In this document: positions 1-8,009 of the stretch, piece after piece
Numbering within the stretch: the stretch's first letter is position 1
How the letters are laid out: each line of letters opens with the position of its first letter
Source of the DNA: Acidobacteriota bacterium
GTDB taxonomy: Bacteria > Acidobacteriota > Terriglobia > Bryobacterales > Bryobacteraceae
Reading direction: 5' to 3'
Assembly: GCA_026394075.1 (NCBI GenBank)
Contig: JAPKYX010000169.1
Location: 1 to 34,711, forward strand
DNA length: 34,711 nucleotides
Translations under genes and position numbers: made by a program
The notes under the pieces: generated by a model
What the model saw: only the letters and a program-made list of their open reading frames with translations
Database searches by the model: none
What the model was told of the DNA's origin: nothing

Positions 1-103
1 AAATGCCCGCCCGCAAGGCCAACGAACGCTCCGTCCATTCGCCGTTGGAGACTTTGCGGCGGAGCAAAACCACCAAGCTTGAACTGAGGTATCCAAAGGC
101 CAT
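1..103 (-). CDS. Possible 5' end of a hypothetical membrane-anchored protein, cut by the left edge
   Basis: Reading leftwards from an ATG at 101-103 there is an open frame of 34 codons that runs off the window. A GGGAGG ribosome-binding-like sequence (complement of 114-119) lies about ten bases ahead of the ATG. The residues start MAFGYLSSSLVVLLRRKVSNG, a short hydrophobic stretch closed by RRK that could be a membrane anchor. The frame stays open upstream of the ATG (...ILLGGIGLMAFGY), so a TTG start giving a longer hydrophobic helix is also possible. Too little is visible to name a family. The call rests only on the ribosome-binding site and the open frame. Confidence 0.3.
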   Translation of the reverse strand, partial: MAFGYLSSSLVVLLRRKVSNGEWTERSLALRAGI

Positions 104-283
104 CAGCCCTATTCCTCCCAGCAATATATCACAGGGTGGCCAGGGGCATAAGAATAAAATTCAATAATTCTTAAGGCTATTCTTATCGGGAACGGCAAGG
201 CCAAGCATATGGTAATGCGGGCTTTACGTATTGACTAGCCCATAGATGAAGTGTTTACTACGGAAATAATTCTCAGAAAATAT

Positions 284-311
284 TTGACATATTTTCGGCA
301 AAACCTAGGAT
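284..311 (+). promoter_or_regulatory. Candidate sigma-70 promoter for the Cys-rich protein gene
   Basis: A perfect TTGACA (284-289) is followed after 16 bases by TAGGAT (306-311), a 4/6 match to the -10 consensus. It sits about 75 bases ahead of the ATG at 387. The stretch from about 140 to 300 is clearly AT-rich compared with the rest of the window, as expected for a promoter region. The -35 is strong and the -10 is only fair. Confidence 0.4.
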
Positions 312-386
312 GGAGTTGAAGCCGGTGCCTTGAAGGAACTCGGAAGCCAACAGGGAAGACATCACCGGCAAAAAAGGACAACCAAA

Positions 387-992
387 ATGGAATGGACTCG
401 TTCAGAAACTCTCGCCCTTGCCTCCCACGATTGTACGCAGTGCCTCGGCCTTGGCCTTCGCGCCGGCCGCAGGGGTAGCCAAACCCCCTGCAACTGTGTC
501 CTGCGCGGCATCTTCCGCGCCTGCTACAACCGTTTCCGCCTTTGCGTCAGCAAGGAAAAGCACATGTCCCGGGTTTCGCTGGAGCACACCGGTTCCGGTG
601 GCGCGCGCCGCTACACCTGGGGCCGCAAAGATGAGGAGTACATTGCCGACTTCACGTTGGTGAGCCGCCGCACGCTGACGCCCGAAGAGTATCGCATTTT
701 CAACTACCACTTCCTGCTGGGTGCCGATTGGAAGCTCTGCTGCCGCAAGCTGAAGATGGACCGCGGCAACTTCTTCCACGCCGTCTACCGGATCCAGCAG
801 AAGCTGGGCAAGGTCTACCGCGAGTTGCAGCCCTACGGGCTCTATCCCCTGGATGAGTATTTCGGTGCGTCCAAGAAGCTGGACCCGATCATGCTGCCGA
901 CGCCGCCCGCGCCGACCAACGTGATCAACTTCCCCTGGCGCCCGGTCGCACGCCCCACTCCGGTGGAAATGCCGCTGCTCCGCGCCGCTTAA
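387..992 (+). CDS. Uncharacterised Cys-rich protein, possible HTH DNA-binding protein
   Basis: The protein has 201 residues. I chose the ATG at 387 because AAGGA (374-378) lies eight bases ahead of it; an upstream in-frame TTG at 330 has no such support. The N-terminal third carries CTQCLGLGL followed by PCNC and a later Cys, a zinc-knuckle-like spacing. The middle (about residues 95-155: TLTPEEYRIFNYHFLLGADW, then CCRKLKMDRGNFFHAVYRIQ) reads like the helical, helix-turn-helix part of a sigma-factor or phage-regulator type protein. The C-terminus is proline-rich. It stands alone with its own promoter candidate and a strong terminator, so it is probably monocistronic. I do not recognise a named family; the DNA-binding role is inferred only from the pattern of the middle segment. 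Confidence 0.7.
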   Translation: MEWTRSETLALASHDCTQCLGLGLRAGRRGSQTPCNCVLRGIFRACYNRFRLCVSKEKHMSRVSLEHTGSGGARRYTWGRKDEEYIADFTLVSRRTLTPEEYRIFNYHFLLGADWKLCCRKLKMDRGNFFHAVYRIQQKLGKVYRELQPYGLYPLDEYFGASKKLDPIMLPTPPAPTNVINFPWRPVARPTPVEMPLLRAA

Positions 993-1030
993 CAGCTCAA
1001 CAAAAGAAGCTGAAGTAGATCCAACTAACC

Positions 1031-1060
1031 GGCCGGGAGGTTCGCCTCCCGGCCATTTTT
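1031..1060 (+). terminator. Intrinsic terminator with UUCG tetraloop
   Basis: GGCCGGGAGG (1031-1040) and CCTCCCGGCC (1045-1054) form a perfect ten-base-pair stem closed by a TTCG loop, followed by ATTTTT. It lies about 40 bases after the stop of the Cys-rich protein gene and ahead of the phosphoesterase, so it separates the two units. Confidence 0.92.
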
Positions 1061-1124
1061 CGTTTGATAGGAAGGCTCGCTTGGGCATTGCGTGAGGGGA
1101 AGATAATCGCTATGATACTTTACA

Positions 1125-1958
1125 ATGCAAAGTACATTGCGACTGGGGCTCGCGGCGGCCCTGGCCTTGGGTTGCTACAGCCGATTTCTGGAGCCCAATT
1201 GGCTGGAGACGACGGCGTACGCCGTCCCGGTTCAACGGCTGACCCGGCCCTTGCGGGTGGTGCATCTTTCGGACCTTCATGCCTCGCCGGTGGTTTCCCC
1301 CAAGCTAGTGGAAGAGAGTCTGCGGATAGCCGCCGAGGCCAAGCCGGACGTCATCTTGGTGACCGGTGATTTCGTCACCACGACCACCGGATTCGACCGT
1401 CAATGGCTCATCTCACAACTGAGAATTTTGTCCCAAGCTGCGCCTACATTCGCCGTCCTTGGCAACCACGACGGCGGAGAATGGAGCGCGATCTACGGTG
1501 ACTCGGCCTCCACCGAAGCGATCCGGTCCGTGTTGCGGGAGAGTGGCATTGCGCTTCTGGACAATGAGGCCCGGTTGGTCCAGATCCGGCACCAGACCAT
1601 CCAACTGGTAGGTGTCGGCGACCTTTGGTCCGGCGAAATGGACCAGTCAAGAGCCTTCGGGCAGGCCCAGTCCGGGTTGCCGACCATCCTTCTTTCCCAC
1701 AACCCCGATACCAAGGTGCAGCTGAAACGTTACGAGTGGGACCTCATGCTGAGCGGCCACACACATGGAGGCCAGGTCGTGATGCCCTTCTGGGGATGGA
1801 GCCCGGCGCCGGTGTGGGATCGTCGGTTCATCCGAGGACTGAAGCGTTGGGAGGGCCGGTGGATCCACATCTCGCGCGGCGTCGGCAATGCCCTGGGTAT
1901 CCGGTTCAATTGCCGGCCAGAGGTTACGGTCCTCACCCTCCAGCCGACGATCCGCTGA
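1125..1958 (+). CDS. Calcineurin-like metallophosphoesterase (YkuE/YaeI type)
   Basis: The 277-residue protein carries the full set of dinuclear-metal phosphoesterase motifs in order: HLSDLH (about 47-52), GDF, GNHD, a later SHNPD and SGHTHGGQ. In this family these residues hold two metal ions and cleave phosphodiester or phosphomonoester bonds. An N-terminal hydrophobic stretch (LRLGLAAALALG) suggests a signal anchor, so it probably acts at the membrane facing the periplasm, as in YkuE/YaeI relatives. The ATG at 1125 has no strong ribosome-binding site; a GAGGGGA at 1092-1098 is too far away. The substrate cannot be read from the sequence. It converges on murB with an eight-base gap and no visible terminator. 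Confidence 0.88.
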   Translation: MQSTLRLGLAAALALGCYSRFLEPNWLETTAYAVPVQRLTRPLRVVHLSDLHASPVVSPKLVEESLRIAAEAKPDVILVTGDFVTTTTGFDRQWLISQLRILSQAAPTFAVLGNHDGGEWSAIYGDSASTEAIRSVLRESGIALLDNEARLVQIRHQTIQLVGVGDLWSGEMDQSRAFGQAQSGLPTILLSHNPDTKVQLKRYEWDLMLSGHTHGGQVVMPFWGWSPAPVWDRRFIRGLKRWEGRWIHISRGVGNALGIRFNCRPEVTVLTLQPTIR

Positions 1959-1966
1959 AAGAGCGG

Positions 1967-2890
1967 CTAGTAGCTCACCCGGTCGGCAAACCCAACAAAC
2001 TGCACTTCCGGCTCCAGTGCGAAGCCGAACTCGCGGGCCACGCGGCCCTTCAGTTCATCGATCAACTCCACCACCTGCGCCGCCGTGCCACCGCCCGCGT
2101 TGTAGAGCAGGTTGGCGTGGTACTCGGCTACCTGGATGCCGCCGCGGACCTCGCCCTTGGCCCCGACCTGTTCCAGAAAGTAGGCCGACGGCACTTTGCC
2201 GTCCCGGACTAGCTTTTGCGGTACGCGCCGCTGGGCTGCTTCGGGCAGTTGGGCGAACAGGCAGTTCTTGAAGATGCTGCCCGCGCACTTCATAGAGGGC
2301 GGAAACTTTTCGTCGCGCGTGGCGCGGATCTCTTCCGCGCGGGCGGCCAGTGCCGCCGCATCGCCCGGGCGCAGCGTGAACTCAGCGGTCAGAATGATCC
2401 AGTGCTTGTTCTGCTTGAAGCGGCTGGCGCGGTAGGTGAAGCCGCATTCCGCATTGGTCAGCCAGCGCCGCTCAACGCCGTCCCAAATCTCGACGCGCTC
2501 GAGCGTCTCATGGATCGACTGGCCATACGCCCCGGCGTTGCCGTAGACCGCCCCCGACACCCAGCCCGGGATGCGCATCATCGATTCCAGACCCGCCAGG
2601 CCGTTCGACACCGCGTACCGCACCAGATCTTCCAGATCGGCGCCCGATTCGACGCGAATGGTCTGGCCCACATGCTCGATTGCGCGGCCCGTGTAGCGCA
2701 GCACGGTGCCCCGGTAACCGCCATCGGAAACCACTAGATTGGTGCCGCCGCCCAGGACAATGTGCGGAGCCGCCGCTGATCGCAGCTCATCGATAAACTC
2801 GACCGCCGAAGCGGCGTCCACCAGCAGGTCGGCGGGGCCGCCCAGTCCGAAGCGCGTGTATTCAGAAAGTGGAGCGTGGAGGCGTCGCAT
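1967..2890 (-). CDS. murB: UDP-N-acetylenolpyruvoylglucosamine reductase
   Basis: MurB reduces UDP-GlcNAc-enolpyruvate to UDP-MurNAc with NADPH and FAD, the second committed step of peptidoglycan precursor synthesis in the cytoplasm. The 307-residue protein shows the FAD-binding GGGTNLVVSD segment, the IPGWVSGAVYGNAGAYG block, FTYRASRFK with the conserved Arg, CAGSIFKN with the catalytic Ser, and a terminal EPEVQFVG with the conserved Glu. Length is normal for the family. It stands apart from any mur/fts cluster, between a phosphoesterase and a DUF2461 gene, and is divergent from the latter across 44 bases, so the two probably have back-to-back promoters. Confidence 0.95.
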   Translation of the reverse strand: MRRLHAPLSEYTRFGLGGPADLLVDAASAVEFIDELRSAAAPHIVLGGGTNLVVSDGGYRGTVLRYTGRAIEHVGQTIRVESGADLEDLVRYAVSNGLAGLESMMRIPGWVSGAVYGNAGAYGQSIHETLERVEIWDGVERRWLTNAECGFTYRASRFKQNKHWIILTAEFTLRPGDAAALAARAEEIRATRDEKFPPSMKCAGSIFKNCLFAQLPEAAQRRVPQKLVRDGKVPSAYFLEQVGAKGEVRGGIQVAEYHANLLYNAGGGTAAQVVELIDELKGRVAREFGFALEPEVQFVGFADRVSY

Positions 2891-2934
2891 CTTTTAGGAT
2901 AAAGGCTCAGGGCTCCGGGGAGGGGCTCCGCACC

Positions 2935-3645
2935 ATGGCAGCCAAGTTTGACGGGTTTTCTCCGGCCGCGCTGAAGTTTCTGAAGGGCCTCAAGAAGAAC
3001 AACAACCGCGAATGGTTCCAGGCCCGCAAGGAGATCTACGACCTGGAATTGAAGGCTCCACTGGAGCAGTTGGTGAACGCCATCAATGAGCGGCTGCTGG
3101 CTTTTGCGCCCGACTACCTGACCGAGCCCAAGCAGGCCATTTTCCGCATTTACCGTGACACCCGGTTCTCGAACGACAAGACGCCGTACAAAACTCACAT
3201 CGCCGCCTGGTTCAAGCGGCGCGGCATGGTGGCGACCTCCGGCGGTGGCTTCTACTTCCACATCTCGGCGGAAGAGGTGGTGGTGGCGGGCGGGCTCTAC
3301 ATGCCGCCCAAGGAGCAGCTGGCCACCGTGCGGCACCATCTGTTGGAGCATCACGAGCGGTTTCGCGCGCTGGCCGCTAGCAAGAAGCTGAGGAAGTTGG
3401 CCGAGTTTGAAGGCGCCAGCTTACTGCGCGACCCCAAGGGTTTCCCCAAGGACCACCCGGCCAGCGACCTGATCCGGAAAAAGCAGTGGGGTTGGCATTC
3501 GACCCTGCCCGCGGAGGTTGCCCTGCAGCCCACGCTGCTGGGCGAGATTACGTCGCGGATGGAGGTGTTGACGCCAGTGGTCGAGTTTCTGAATGAGCCC
3601 TTGCTGGTGGCCGCGAAACCGCGCCGGGATATTTTCTTCGACTAG
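2935..3645 (+). CDS. DUF2461 family protein (TIGR02453-like)
   Basis: The protein has 236 residues from the ATG at 2935, chosen because GGAGGGG lies just ahead of it and because MAAKFDGFS...LKFLKGLKKNNNREWF is the usual start of this family. An upstream in-frame start at 2869 would overlap murB and is not needed. Other family-like segments are IYRDTRFSNDKTPYKTH, GGGFYFHIS, and a C-terminal AAKPRRDIFFD. DUF2461 proteins are widespread single-domain soluble proteins with no proven activity. No signal peptide or membrane segment is present. It is divergent from murB and followed by a gap with inverted repeats. Confidence 0.85.
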   Translation: MAAKFDGFSPAALKFLKGLKKNNNREWFQARKEIYDLELKAPLEQLVNAINERLLAFAPDYLTEPKQAIFRIYRDTRFSNDKTPYKTHIAAWFKRRGMVATSGGGFYFHISAEEVVVAGGLYMPPKEQLATVRHHLLEHHERFRALAASKKLRKLAEFEGASLLRDPKGFPKDHPASDLIRKKQWGWHSTLPAEVALQPTLLGEITSRMEVLTPVVEFLNEPLLVAAKPRRDIFFD

Positions 3646-3688
3646 CGCGTTTCTATATCCTGCTGGGCCTGCACCAGCCCCACGCGTC

Positions 3689-3728
3689 AGCTCGGGGCTT
3701 CTTCCGGGTCCGCAGTAAGCCCCAAGCT
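3689..3728. repeat. Inverted repeat, possible terminator hairpin
   Basis: AGCTCGGGGCTT (3689-3700) pairs with AAGCCCCAAGCT (3717-3728) with a single mismatch across a 16-base loop. The same AGCCCC/GGGGCT words also appear at 3676-3681 and 3736-3741, so alternative foldings are possible. There is no U-run on either side, so if it terminates transcription it is not a classical intrinsic terminator. Confidence 0.5.
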
Positions 3729-3820
3729 CACGCATGGGGCTAAATCGAAATCGCGAAAAGGTGGGGTGAAATTACGAAATGCCGGGGCCAAACGCTATAT
3801 GCTTAAAAGTGAAACACGGG

Positions 3821-3867
3821 GCGTCTCCAAGCGGTTTGGTCGTTGGGGAAAGGGAGCTCGGAGACGC
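3821..3867. repeat. Inverted repeat GCGTCTCC/GGAGACGC enclosing 31 bases
   Basis: GCGTCTCC (3821-3828) and GGAGACGC (3860-3867) are perfect complements and are followed on the plus strand by TTTGTT. The enclosed segment contains a smaller CCAA...TTGG pair. It could be the terminator of a plus-strand transcript or part of a small structured RNA. No clear promoter precedes it. Confidence 0.4.
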
Positions 3868-3998
3868 TTTGTTCCCGTCGTTATTTGTTAGTACGTTTGC
3901 GCCCACGTTTCGTTCCACTGTTTCTATGAATTTTTGTAGAATCCAGTCGGTCGGCTAAACTTCCCACCCCTCCACCGGAACATCTTCTTCGCCCTCAG

Positions 3999-5147
3999 CT
4001 ACAGCAGGCCTACCACAGCGTTCAAGGCTAGTGAGGCCAAGCCAAGTGGGATCAAGCGTTTCCAGCCGATGTCCATCAATTGGTCATACCGGAAACGGGG
4101 CCAGGTGCCACGGAACCAGATGAAGACGTACAGCATCGCTCCCACCTTGAAAAAGAACCAGAAGAAGCCCGAGAGATAGTGGTTTAACTCCGGCACCAGG
4201 AATGGCCCGGCCAACAGAATCAGCAAGCCTCCCACAATTTGTAGCCCGATCCGCGGCAGTTTGGGTTGCAGCTTTCCGGCCATCCAGATGGAGGCCGCCC
4301 CGGTACCGGCGATCGACAACACGGGGAGCACATAGTCGAACACCGGGCCCAGCCAGGTGACGTTGGGGAAGGGACGCATCCAGCCACCCAGGAACAGCGT
4401 TGCGCCGACGGCCGAGATCACGAACATGTTGGCGTACTCGGCCAGCATGTAAAGAGCCCACCGGAAGCCCGAGTATTCGGTGTGGAAACCCGCCACCAGC
4501 TCCGATTCCGCCTCCGGGAGATCGAAGGGGGCGCGGTTCGTTTCCGCCGTGGCCGCGATCACAAAGATCAGGAACGGGATGAACATCAGGCCGTAGTTGG
4601 AGAACAGGAACCAGATGCCCCGGTCGTGTTGGGCCTGGACAATCTCCACCATGCTCAGCGTCCCGGCGGCCATCACGCCAGCCAGTAGGGCGAGCGATAG
4701 CGCCACTTCATAGCTGACCAACTGGGCCGCGCTGCGCAGTGCACCCAGCAACGGGTAATGGCTGTTGGACGACCAACCGCCGAGGATTATCCCGAGGATG
4801 CCCACGGCCCCCATGCCGGCCACCACCAGCAGGCCGACGTTGACGTCCGCCGCCACAATGGAGTCGGCAAACGGCAGCACAGCGAAGCTGGTCAGCGCGG
4901 TGAACAGCGTCACAACGGGTGCCGCCAGGAATAGCCACTTGTCCGCGACCGTGGGGACGATATCTTCCTTGAGCAGCAGCTTCAAAGCGTCGGCAATCGG
5001 TTGCAGTAGGCCGTAGGGCCCAACGCGCATTGGCCCCAAGCGTACCTGGAAGTCGGCCAGCACCTTGCGCTCCAGGTGAACCAGGTATCCGGCCACCAGC
5101 GGGAAGATCAGGATGACCACCAGCAGGATGAGAATTGAGACCAGCAT
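3999..5147 (-). CDS. nuoH: NADH-quinone oxidoreductase subunit H
   Basis: NuoH is the membrane subunit that joins the peripheral arm of complex I to the proton-pumping arm and helps form the quinone chamber. The 382-residue polytopic protein shows LERKVLADFQVRLGPMRVGP near the N-terminus, DLPEAESELVAGFHTEYSG with the conserved acidic loop, LAEYANMF, and the late FIWFRGTWPRFRYDQLM signature. It is longer than the roughly 325 residues of the E. coli protein, partly through an extra C-terminal hydrophobic segment. It begins one base after the nuoN stop. It is the last gene of this operon, whereas in the common order it lies between nuoG and nuoI. Confidence 0.96.
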   Translation of the reverse strand: MLVSILILLVVILIFPLVAGYLVHLERKVLADFQVRLGPMRVGPYGLLQPIADALKLLLKEDIVPTVADKWLFLAAPVVTLFTALTSFAVLPFADSIVAADVNVGLLVVAGMGAVGILGIILGGWSSNSHYPLLGALRSAAQLVSYEVALSLALLAGVMAAGTLSMVEIVQAQHDRGIWFLFSNYGLMFIPFLIFVIAATAETNRAPFDLPEAESELVAGFHTEYSGFRWALYMLAEYANMFVISAVGATLFLGGWMRPFPNVTWLGPVFDYVLPVLSIAGTGAASIWMAGKLQPKLPRIGLQIVGGLLILLAGPFLVPELNHYLSGFFWFFFKVGAMLYVFIWFRGTWPRFRYDQLMDIGWKRLIPLGLASLALNAVVGLL

Positions 5148-5148
5148 G

Positions 5149-6570
5149 CTAGCGGGTGACTCCTTTCACCCACTGGAACAGGGGTTCCGGCCAAAGCCCG
5201 AGGCCGAGCGTGGCCAGCGCGGTGAAAACGGTGGAGACTCCGATGCCCCAGCTGATCGCCAGCGGCGCTTCCGGCTTGGCATCACCCGCGAACATGGCGC
5301 GCACAATCCGGAAGTAGTAGTAAAGCGAGACGGCCACATACACCGTTCCGATCACGGCCAGCACATACTGGTGCGCTTCCACCAGCGCCAGGAACAGGTA
5401 GGCCTTCGCCACGAAGCCCGCCGTCGGTGGGATCCCCGCCAGTGACAGCAAAAACAGCAGCATCAGGACGGCATAGACCGGACTGCGGCGCATCAGGCCA
5501 GAGAAGTCTTCCAGTGTCTCACCGGGTAGATTCTGGCGGCGCATCGCCACCAGCACCAGAAACGCGCCCAGGTTCATCAACGTGTAGACCAGAGTGTAGA
5601 GCAGTGCGCCCCGCAGCCCGGTCTCATTGCCGGCGGCGATGCCCAGCAGAATGTAGCCGGCGTGCGAAATGCTGGAATAGGCCAGCAGGCGCTTGATGTT
5701 CGATTGCGTGACGGCGGCCAGGTTGCCGATGGTCAAGCTGAGGATCGCCACCACGGTCACCACCGGCTGCCAGCTGTCGCGCAACGGTGCCAGCGGACCC
5801 AGAAACAGCCGTAGCAACAACGCAAACGCGGCCGCCTTGGAGGCTACGGACAGGTAGGCGGTGACGGGCGTGGGCGCGCCCTCGTAGACATCGGGGGCCC
5901 ACATATGGAACGGCGCGGCGGAGATCTTGAAGAACAGCCCGGCGGCAGTGGTGATCAGCGCCAACAAAACGGCCGGGTGCGTTACGTCGATTGCGGCCAG
6001 CGCCTGGGCCATCGGCGCGAGTTTGGTGGTGCCGGTCAAGCCGTAAAACAGCGACAGGCCATAAGCCAGAATGCCGCTCGAAAAAGCGCCCAGCAGCAGA
6101 TACTTCAGGGCTGCTTCGTTGGACCGCCGGCTCTCCCGCAGAAAGCCGACCAGCACGTAAAAGGTGACCGACATCAGTTCCAGCCCCGTGAACAGCGTCA
6201 CCAGATCAGTGCCCGTGGCCAAAAAGAACATGCCGCACTGGGCCAGCATCAGCAGGCCGTAGAATTCCGGGTGATGCTCGTCCTCGATATCCAGGTACCG
6301 GTAGGAGATCAGGCCGGTGATGGCCGCCGCCGCGACAAATAGAAAATTGAAGAACAGCCCCAGGCCATCAATCACCAGGCCGCCGTTAAAGGCGTTGATC
6401 GTGCCGGCCTGCAACTGCCGCCATAGCGCGATGCCTGTGAAGAGCTCGCCCGCCAGCAGCATGGCCACGCCCGAGATCCGGCGGAAGAACAGGCCCGCGC
6501 AGCCGAACAGCGCTAGGACCAACGCGGGCATCAGCGCGAAATGGTCGGTGGAAGTGTAGAAGTTGCCCAT
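5149..6570 (-). CDS. nuoN: NADH-quinone oxidoreductase subunit N
   Basis: NuoN is one of the three antiporter-like proton-channel subunits of complex I. The 473-residue protein is hydrophobic throughout and shows TGLELMSVTFYVLVGF with the conserved channel Glu, FFKISAAPFHMWAPDVYEG with the key Lys, and NIKRLLAYSSISHAGY, the family signature. Length is near the 485 residues of E. coli NuoN. It starts five bases after the nuoM stop and its stop lies next to the nuoH start, so translation is probably coupled. Confidence 0.96.
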   Translation of the reverse strand: MGNFYTSTDHFALMPALVLALFGCAGLFFRRISGVAMLLAGELFTGIALWRQLQAGTINAFNGGLVIDGLGLFFNFLFVAAAAITGLISYRYLDIEDEHHPEFYGLLMLAQCGMFFLATGTDLVTLFTGLELMSVTFYVLVGFLRESRRSNEAALKYLLLGAFSSGILAYGLSLFYGLTGTTKLAPMAQALAAIDVTHPAVLLALITTAAGLFFKISAAPFHMWAPDVYEGAPTPVTAYLSVASKAAAFALLLRLFLGPLAPLRDSWQPVVTVVAILSLTIGNLAAVTQSNIKRLLAYSSISHAGYILLGIAAGNETGLRGALLYTLVYTLMNLGAFLVLVAMRRQNLPGETLEDFSGLMRRSPVYAVLMLLFLLSLAGIPPTAGFVAKAYLFLALVEAHQYVLAVIGTVYVAVSLYYYFRIVRAMFAGDAKPEAPLAISWGIGVSTVFTALATLGLGLWPEPLFQWVKGVTR

Positions 6571-6575
6571 CGCGC

Positions 6576-8009
6576 TTAGCTGCGGTGCAGCGCCTCCAGG
6601 GCGGCCTTCACGCCGGGGGCGATCAGGTCAAAGTAAGGCTTGGGGTACACGCCGATCGAAATCGCCCAGGCCACCAGCGGCAGCACGGTCAGCCATTCGC
6701 GGACGGTCAGGTCCTGCAAGCGGGCGTTGACCTCCTGCGCCGGGCCCAGCATCGTCCGTTGGTAAAGCCACAGCAGATACGCCGCCCCCAGCACGACACC
6801 CGGCACGGACCAGTAGGCCCACAGCGCATTGGCCTGATAGGCCCCGTTCAAGATGGCGAACTCACCCACAAATCCATTCAGCAGCGGCAGCCCCGCGGAG
6901 CTCAGCATGGCGATCGCAAAGATCACCGACATGTTCGGCATGGCGTGCGCCAAGCCGCCGAAGTCGGCAATCACGCGGGTATGACGCCGCTCATAGACGA
7001 TTCCGACAATCAGAAACAAGAGGCCGGTAGAGATCCCGTGATTCACCTGCTGCAAGACACTGCCGGAGATGCCGCTGGCATTCAGGCTGAACAGTCCCAG
7101 CGTGCAGAAGCCCAGGTGCGACACCGACGAATAAGCCACAAGGCGCTTCCAATCCTTCTGCATCAAGCTGACCAGCGCGCCGTAGAGAATGGCGATGATA
7201 GAGAGCACCCCCAGCACCGTCACGATCTCCCGCGCATGACCCGCTTGGGGTAGCAGCGGCAGCGAGAATCGCAGAAAGCCATAGGTGCCCATCTTCAACA
7301 TCACACCCGCCAGGATCACGCTGCCCGCTGTTGGTGCCTCAGTGTGCGCATCGGGCAGCCACGTATGCAGCGGGAACATCGGCACCTTGATCGCAAAGGC
7401 GAGGAAGAACGCCCAAAACACCCATTGCGCCGTCACTGGATCAAGCGATGCGGCCAGTAGCGTGGCGGCGTCAAAGGTCCGGGCTCCGCTCTTGAGGTAG
7501 AGCACGATGATGCCCAACAGCAGGAACACGCTGCCCGAAAGCGTGTAGAGAAAGAACTTGATGGCCGCATAGAGCCGCCGCTCGCCGCCCCACAGGCCGA
7601 TCAGGAAGTACATCGGCACCAGCGAGAATTCAAAGAAGACGAAAAACAGCACGAAGTCCTGCGCCACAAACACGCCCAGCATCGCTGACTCCAGCAGCAG
7701 CAACAGTGCGTAGAACTCCTTGACGCGATCCTTCACCGATTCGAAGCTGGCCAGGATGGCCAGCAACGTCATCACCGTGGTCAGCACCAGCATCAGCAGG
7801 CTGATGCCGTCAGCCGCGACGTGATAGTCAACCCCCAGTGAGGGGATCCAGGGCATCCGCTCCGCCGTCGCACCGGTGCGCAAAAGCTGGACCGACAGCA
7901 GCGCGGTGGCGGCGCTCACCGCTGCCGCCCAGTACTTGCTCAACCGGGCCGGCAGGAAAATAGAGATCAACATCCCCGCCAGCGGAACCAACAGCAGCAG
8001 GCTGATCAT
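6576..8009 (-). CDS. nuoM: NADH-quinone oxidoreductase subunit M
   Basis: NuoM is an antiporter-like proton-pumping subunit of complex I. From the ATG at 8007-8009 it has 477 residues. This start makes an ATGA overlap with the nuoL stop and removes nine non-conserved residues of a longer open frame. Conserved features are FFEFSLVPMYFLIGLWGG with the channel Glu, FAIKVPMFPLHTWLPDAHTEAP with the Lys, and KRLVAYSSVSHLGF. About 14 membrane segments are apparent. A GGGAGGGG lies just ahead of the start. Confidence 0.96.
   Translation of the reverse strand: MISLLLLVPLAGMLISIFLPARLSKYWAAAVSAATALLSVQLLRTGATAERMPWIPSLGVDYHVAADGISLLMLVLTTVMTLLAILASFESVKDRVKEFYALLLLLESAMLGVFVAQDFVLFFVFFEFSLVPMYFLIGLWGGERRLYAAIKFFLYTLSGSVFLLLGIIVLYLKSGARTFDAATLLAASLDPVTAQWVFWAFFLAFAIKVPMFPLHTWLPDAHTEAPTAGSVILAGVMLKMGTYGFLRFSLPLLPQAGHAREIVTVLGVLSIIAILYGALVSLMQKDWKRLVAYSSVSHLGFCTLGLFSLNASGISGSVLQQVNHGISTGLLFLIVGIVYERRHTRVIADFGGLAHAMPNMSVIFAIAMLSSAGLPLLNGFVGEFAILNGAYQANALWAYWSVPGVVLGAAYLLWLYQRTMLGPAQEVNARLQDLTVREWLTVLPLVAWAISIGVYPKPYFDLIAPGVKAALEALHRS

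Larger units (their letters stand above)
3646..3998. other. Non-coding gap between convergent units, with inverted repeats
   Basis: This 353-base stretch lies downstream of both the DUF2461 gene (plus) and nuoH (minus). I see no credible protein in it. It holds the AGCCCC/GGGGCT hairpin family at 3676-3741, a second inverted repeat at 3821-3867, a TAGTAC hexamer at 3889-3894, and a more AT-rich stretch from about 3865 to 3945. Its position fits a shared termination region; a small RNA is possible but not shown. Confidence 0.6.
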
